From contig NZ_JAHOPH010000021.1 of the NCBI RefSeq assembly GCF_019798055.1, forward strand, positions 1 through 64,000: a stretch of 64,000 bases of DNA. The letters are read 5' to 3'. The notes under the pieces are model-generated. The model did not search any database and had not been told where the DNA came from. It saw only the letters and a program-made list of their open reading frames with translations. This stretch comes from Salsipaludibacter albus (GTDB lineage Bacteria > Actinomycetota > Nitriliruptoria > Nitriliruptorales > Nitriliruptoraceae). Numbering within the stretch: position 1 is the stretch's first letter; every line of letters starts with the position of its first letter. The translations under genes were made by a program, and so were the position numbers. Positions 59,964 to 64,000 of the stretch are shown here, in pieces.

Positions 59964-61049
59964 ATGACCCCGACCGAGTCGACCTACGACGCCGTGCTGC
60001 TGACCTCGTTCGGGGGGCCCGAGGGCCACGACGAGGTGATGCCGTTCCTGCGCAACGTGGTCGCGGGCCGCGACGTGCCGGACGATCGGCTCGCCGAGGT
60101 CGCCGAGCACTACCACGCCAACGACGGGCGCAGCCCGATCAACGACCAGAACCGGGCACTGGTGGCGGCCCTGGAGGACGAGTTCGCCGACCGCGGGATC
60201 GACCTGCCGATCCTGTTCGGCAACCGCAACTGGCACCCGCTGCTGGCCGACACGCTCCGGGACGCCGACGCCGCCGGCCAGCACCGACTGCTCGCCCTGG
60301 TCACCAGCGCCTACTCGTCGTACTCCGGCTGCCGGCAGTACCGCGAGGACCTGGCCGCGGCGCGTGACGAGGCCGGGGTCGACGTCGCCATCGACAAGGT
60401 GCGGGTGTACTTCAACCACCCCGGGTTCGTGTCGGCCCAGGCCGACCGGGTGCGCACGTCCCTGGCCGAGCTCGACCCGGACCTGCGAACCGACGCCCGC
60501 CTGGTCTTCGTCACCCACTCGATCCCCCTGACGATGGCGCGCCACGCGTCCTACGTCGCCCAGCACCAGGAGGCCTGTCGCCTCGTGGTCGAAGTGCTGG
60601 CAGACGACGACGAGGTCGACTGGCGCGGTGGCTGGGACCTGGTGTTCTGCTCGCGGTCCGGCCCGCCACAGGTCCCGTGGCTCGAACCCGACGTCAACGA
60701 CCACCTCGCCGCCCTGGCCGCGGCCGACACCCCGGCGGTGGTCGTCGTGCCGGTCGGGTTCGTGTCGGACCACATGGAAGTGATCCACGACCTCGACGTC
60801 GAGGCGGCCGAGACTGCCGACGACCTCGACCTGGTGATGGAGCGGGCCGGGACCGTCGGCACCCACCCCGACTTCGTCGCCGGGCTGGCCGACCTGGTGG
60901 CGGAGCGCACCACCGGTGGGCCACGCGACAGCCTGGGCACGATGGGTCCCTGGCACGACGCCTGCCCGCTGGACTGCTGCCGCATCCCCGACCGGGAGTA
61001 CCCGTCGGCGGTGGCCGACGCTCCCCCGACCAGACGACCGACGGGCTGA
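59964..61049 (+). CDS. hemH: Ferrochelatase / coproporphyrin ferrochelatase
   Basis: The enzyme inserts iron into a porphyrin to make haem; actinobacteria use coproporphyrin III (CpfC activity). The 361-residue product has LLTSFGGPEGHDEVMPFL, GNRNWHPLLADTL, LVTSAYSSYSGCRQY, the metal-site His in THSIP, and the Glu in DHMEVIHD. The C-terminal WHDACPLDCCR carries cysteines placed like the [2Fe-2S] ligands of actinobacterial ferrochelatases. ATG 59964 follows CCAGGAG. The 90-bp gap from coaA contains nothing notable. Confidence 0.93.
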   Translation: MTPTESTYDAVLLTSFGGPEGHDEVMPFLRNVVAGRDVPDDRLAEVAEHYHANDGRSPINDQNRALVAALEDEFADRGIDLPILFGNRNWHPLLADTLRDADAAGQHRLLALVTSAYSSYSGCRQYREDLAAARDEAGVDVAIDKVRVYFNHPGFVSAQADRVRTSLAELDPDLRTDARLVFVTHSIPLTMARHASYVAQHQEACRLVVEVLADDDEVDWRGGWDLVFCSRSGPPQVPWLEPDVNDHLAALAAADTPAVVVVPVGFVSDHMEVIHDLDVEAAETADDLDLVMERAGTVGTHPDFVAGLADLVAERTTGGPRDSLGTMGPWHDACPLDCCRIPDREYPSAVADAPPTRRPTG

Positions 61050-61139
61050 CCGCGACCCCGGCCGTTCGCCGGCGAGGACCCCGACGATGGTCCGTGCTGG
61101 TTCCGGGCAGCCGCCATCGACGTGTGCGACCCTGCGCCC

Positions 61140-62516
61140 ATGGACACGCGTGCGACCGACGATCGTGCCGACCTGGGGAGCGAGCCCGATTGGGGCCCGC
61201 CCATGGCCGGCGGTGGCACCCGTGGGTCGACGCCCCCCCGGCGCGGCCGGGGCCGGCGGACGCTCCGCCGGATCGGGACGGTGCTCCTGGTCGTGCTGCT
61301 GGTCGTGGTGGCCTGGGGCGCGGCACTGGCCTGGCACCTCGACTCGTCGATCCAGCGGGTCGAGGTCAGCGGCCTGACACCGCGGGACGGCGCGCGGGTC
61401 AACCTGCTCGTCGTCGGGTCGGACTCCCGCGCCGACCTCAGCGACGAGGAACGCAACCAGCTGACCACCGGCGACGCCGAGGGGGAGCGCACCGACTCGA
61501 TCATGGTCCTGTCGGTGCGTGGCAGCGAGGCCAGCCTGACCGCCTTCCCCCGTGACCTGTGGGTGACCCGCTGTGACGGCAGCGAGGGCCGGATCAACGC
61601 CGCCCTCGGGATCGACGGCCCCGGGTGCCTGGTCGACACGATCGAGGGCCTGAGCGACGTCCCGATCCACAACTGGGCCGAGGTCGACTTCGGTGGTTTC
61701 CGCGAGCTGGTCGACGCCGTCGGGGGGGTCGAGATCTGTGTCGACACGGACCTCGTGGACCCGCTGGCCGGGCTCGACCTGGCGGCCGGCTGCCAGGTCC
61801 TGGACGGCACCCAGGCCCTGGGCTACGTCCGCACCCGCAAGCTCGACAACGACCTCGAGCGCATCAAGCGCCAGCAGGAGTTCCTCGGGGCACTGGCCCG
61901 ACGCCTCGCCACGCCACGCACCGTCCTGGACCCCGTCCGCGCCTGGCAGACCACCGGTGCCGTGGGCGCCGCCCTGCGGGCGGATCCCGGACTCGGGCTG
62001 GTGGAGTTCGCCCGGCTGGGATGGGGTGGACGTTCCATGGCGGCGGGCGAGGTCACGACCAACACGGTCCCCGGCACGCCGACCACGATCAACGGCGCAG
62101 CCGTGCTCGAGCCGGACCTGGTCGCGGCCGAGGAACTGTTCGCACCGCTGCGGACCGACGCGGCACCGGTCGGGGATGCCTCGGCGAGGCCGACCGTGGC
62201 CATGCCCGACCGCAGCGCCATCGAGGTCACGGTCCTCAACGCCGGCGACGTGCCCGGACTGGCCGGGACGACGGCCGACGCCCTGTCGGTGCTGGGCTAC
62301 GACGTGGTCGAGGTGGGCGACACCTCCGACGTCGCCACGACCACGATCGTCGCGGGTCCGGACGGCGAGGGTGCGGCCCGGCGGGTCGCCGCCGACCTGC
62401 CCGTCGACCCGACCATGGACACCGGTGGCAGCTTCGACGGTCGGACCGTGACCGGCGACGCCGTCGTGCTGGTCCTCGGTGGTGACCTCGGGGCGGACGA
62501 CCTCCCGGCGGAGTGA
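61140..62516 (+). CDS. LytR-CpsA-Psr (LCP) family phosphotransferase
   Basis: LCP proteins attach glycopolymers such as teichoic acid or arabinogalactan to peptidoglycan outside the membrane. The 458-residue product has a basic cytoplasmic N-terminus, one helix (about 45-65) and the LCP domain, with NLLVVGSDSRAD, RTDSIMVLSV, LTAFPRDLWV, INAALGIDGPGCL, VDFGGFRELVDAVGGVEICVD in pieces, and a YVRTRKLDNDLERIKRQQEFL block carrying catalytic arginines. A C-terminal LytR_C domain (about 355-455) follows. The ATG at 61140 has a weak ribosome binding site, and an upstream in-frame GTG at 61122 is possible. Confidence 0.9.
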   Translation: MDTRATDDRADLGSEPDWGPPMAGGGTRGSTPPRRGRGRRTLRRIGTVLLVVLLVVVAWGAALAWHLDSSIQRVEVSGLTPRDGARVNLLVVGSDSRADLSDEERNQLTTGDAEGERTDSIMVLSVRGSEASLTAFPRDLWVTRCDGSEGRINAALGIDGPGCLVDTIEGLSDVPIHNWAEVDFGGFRELVDAVGGVEICVDTDLVDPLAGLDLAAGCQVLDGTQALGYVRTRKLDNDLERIKRQQEFLGALARRLATPRTVLDPVRAWQTTGAVGAALRADPGLGLVEFARLGWGGRSMAAGEVTTNTVPGTPTTINGAAVLEPDLVAAEELFAPLRTDAAPVGDASARPTVAMPDRSAIEVTVLNAGDVPGLAGTTADALSVLGYDVVEVGDTSDVATTTIVAGPDGEGAARRVAADLPVDPTMDTGGSFDGRTVTGDAVVLVLGGDLGADDLPAE

Positions 62517-62529
62517 ACACGTTTCGTTG

Positions 62530-62560
62530 CACCTCGGATCACGACATGACGACCGAGGTG
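62530..62560 (+). terminator. Hairpin after the LCP gene
   Basis: CACCTCGG (62530-62537) pairs with CCGAGGTG (62553-62560) around a 15-nt loop, 13 nt after the LCP stop. There is no T-run. A possible -10, TACGAT at 62586-62591, follows for the next gene. Confidence 0.4.
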
Positions 62561-62719
62561 GGACGGTCGGCGCAGCAGCGTCCGGTACGATCCTGCTCGT
62601 TGGCCCGCTGACCCGGACACGACCACGCCCAGCACGGCGACGTGGGCGCCGGGCCGGGCGGTTGGCCGGCCTCGACGGCCCGAAGACCGTCCGAGTCGCT
62701 GCCCTGACCGGATCTCGAC

Positions 62720-64000
62720 GTGCACGACGAAACCCCTTCCGAACCGGCGTCCCGCGACACCGGTGACTCCGGCCCCCGGCCGCTGTTCGCGTCCCGGGCC
62801 GAGTCGTCCACGCGTGCCGACGGCGACGCGACGACGGCGACCGCCACGACGACCGAGGTGCCCGCCCACGACCCGGACGCGACCACCGCCATCCCGGTGA
62901 CCGAGGGCCCGGACCGGGACCGTCCCGTCACCGAGACCTCCGCGACCACGCCCGCCGGCCCGACCGGACCCAGCGACTCCCGGCGTGGGATGCCGTCGTG
63001 GCTGCCGTGGGCCGCCATCCCGCTCGTCCTGCTGCTGATCGTCGGTGCCTGGATCGGCTGGCTGTTCGCCGACAGTTCCGGGACCGCGCTCCCCGGCGTG
63101 ACGGTGGAGGGGTTCGACGCCTCCGGCATGGACGCCGCCGCGATCACCTCCAACCTCGACGAGATCGTCACCAACCGCCGCACCGCCCAGATCGTCGTGG
63201 AGGTCGGCGAGCCGCTCGACCAGCAGGCGACCTTCACCCTGGGGGCCGACGGCTACGAGGCCGACGTCCAGGGCACCGTGGACCAGGCGCTGTCCGCGGG
63301 ACGCAACGGGCCGTTCGGCTCCGTCGCGTCCCACGTGCGGGCCGCGTTGGGCCAGCGGACGTGGACCATCCCACTGCAGGGCGAGTCCGTGGACGCCAAC
63401 GTCGACACGTTCCTGGAGGACCTCGCGGCCGAGGTCGACCGGGAACCGACCGCCGGCGACGTCGCGATCGACCCCGACACGCTCGAGGTGACGGTCGAGG
63501 AACCGGTCGAGGGCTACCAGGCCGAGGTCGACGAGGTCCGGTCCCAGCTCGAGGAGCTCGCGGGCACGGGCGAGGACGCCTCGCTGACCCTGCCGGTGAC
63601 CACGCTGCCGCCGGTCGTCGACCCGGCGAACGTCGAGGAGGTCGCCGAGCGCGCCCGCGGCGTGCTGTCCGAGGGCTACGTGCTGGTCAGCGGCGAGGAC
63701 TCGATCACGGTCGACCCGTCGCAGGTCGTCGGGGTGCTGTCGATCGACCGGGGCGATGACGGGTACGCACTGTCGATCGACGCCGACGGCGTCGTCGGGT
63801 TGATCGAGGACCGGGGCGAGCGCTTCGAGGTCGCGCCGAAGTCGGCTGGCTACGAGGTCGAGGAGGTCGACCGGACCTTCGACGACAAGGGATCGGCCAC
63901 CTTCGACCCCTCCCCCGCGAACGTGTCCGTCGTCGAGGGCAGCACCGGTCGCGCCTTCAACCCCGAGGTCGCCGCCGCACGCCTGGTCGAGCTGTTCGAG
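62720..64000 (+). CDS. VanW/YoaR-like exported protein, 3' end beyond the window
   Basis: The frame is open to the last base; 427 codons are visible. A Thr/Asp-rich cytoplasmic stretch of about 90 residues precedes one transmembrane helix (about 93-115, WLPWAAIPLVLLLIVGAWIG). Repeated extracytoplasmic domains follow, beginning GVTVEGFDASGMD, with alternating beta strands and acidic loops of the peptidoglycan-binding type found in front of VanW domains. The VanW domain itself would lie past the window. It is probably anchored in the membrane and faces the wall. GTG 62720 gives the only sensible start; its ribosome binding site is poor. Confidence 0.78.
   Translation, partial: MHDETPSEPASRDTGDSGPRPLFASRAESSTRADGDATTATATTTEVPAHDPDATTAIPVTEGPDRDRPVTETSATTPAGPTGPSDSRRGMPSWLPWAAIPLVLLLIVGAWIGWLFADSSGTALPGVTVEGFDASGMDAAAITSNLDEIVTNRRTAQIVVEVGEPLDQQATFTLGADGYEADVQGTVDQALSAGRNGPFGSVASHVRAALGQRTWTIPLQGESVDANVDTFLEDLAAEVDREPTAGDVAIDPDTLEVTVEEPVEGYQAEVDEVRSQLEELAGTGEDASLTLPVTTLPPVVDPANVEEVAERARGVLSEGYVLVSGEDSITVDPSQVVGVLSIDRGDDGYALSIDADGVVGLIEDRGERFEVAPKSAGYEVEEVDRTFDDKGSATFDPSPANVSVVEGSTGRAFNPEVAAARLVELFE

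Noticed and set aside
58770-61670. Extension of the HDIG frame to 1735 residues on the minus strand
   Set aside because: The added part is antisense to coaA, hemH and the start of the LCP gene, all with clear motifs. The HDIG protein starts well at GTG 58769.

Overview
The window is gene-dense, about 70% G+C and looks like a chromosomal segment of an actinobacterium. Start codons are often GTG, neighbouring genes overlap by 4 bp (ATGA/GTGA), and proteins are rich in Asp and Arg. Several families are typical of Actinobacteria: an AhpE-type peroxiredoxin, a DUF222/HNH protein, an AfsR-like SARP regulator, a ferrochelatase with a CP-x2-CC C-terminus, and LCP and DM13 proteins. The strongly acidic protein surfaces would fit the Nitriliruptoria/Euzebyales, but that placement is inference. 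I see no rRNA, tRNA, CRISPR array, insertion sequence or prophage.

Layout. 1-9.3 kb: the end of a coiled-coil protein, a DUF4126 membrane protein, a secreted M15-fold/FG-GAP protein, PPK2, an SLC13/RCK permease, peroxiredoxin, RmuC and an alpha/beta hydrolase. 9.3-14.3 kb: GlpD, SURF1, FdhD, and a TlpA-like lipoprotein with a CcdA-type partner. 14.3-20 kb: an FAD oxidase with a Crp-type regulator, DinB-fold and DM13 proteins, a secreted esterase and a hemolysin-III-type membrane protein. 20.3-23.3 kb: a YdeP-type molybdopterin oxidoreductase and a DUF3105 lipoprotein.

23.4-30.6 kb holds the most notable locus: a compact operon for corrinoid-dependent methyl transfer. In order it encodes a corrinoid protein, a DUF1638 protein, a 'virulence factor' domain protein, a methyltetrahydrofolate methyltransferase, a RamA-like [2Fe-2S]/ASKHA activator and a non-pyrrolysine MttB-family methyltransferase, followed by an IclR regulator. 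The likely job is to demethylate a quaternary amine such as a betaine and pass the methyl group to tetrahydrofolate. Two related palindromes sit at the operon's probable promoter. The corrinoid protein starts with a very acidic tail, while its partners carry Arg-rich tails.

30.6-47.8 kb: an epimerase and aldo/keto reductase pair, an ABC-F ATPase, a DUF222/HNH protein, acetyltransferases, a SARP/NB-ARC regulator, a PrmC paralogue, a methyltransferase, an EamA transporter, a cell-wall amidase, a 5'-3' exonuclease, a RidA-type protein and an AlkA-type glycosylase. 47.8-55.3 kb, all on the minus strand: a PBP4-type carboxypeptidase, two paralogous sigma-70 factors, a monovalent cation antiporter and a YibE/F protein, with a REP-like hairpin pair between the last of these and the second sigma gene. 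55.6-64 kb: an ATL-VOC fusion, an HDIG c-di-AMP phosphodiesterase, CoaA, ferrochelatase, an LCP protein and a truncated VanW-type protein. Envelope-building genes are therefore spread through 43-64 kb.

Several single genes have a TANNNT hexamer 6-8 nt before the start codon and no ribosome binding site, which suggests leaderless transcripts.
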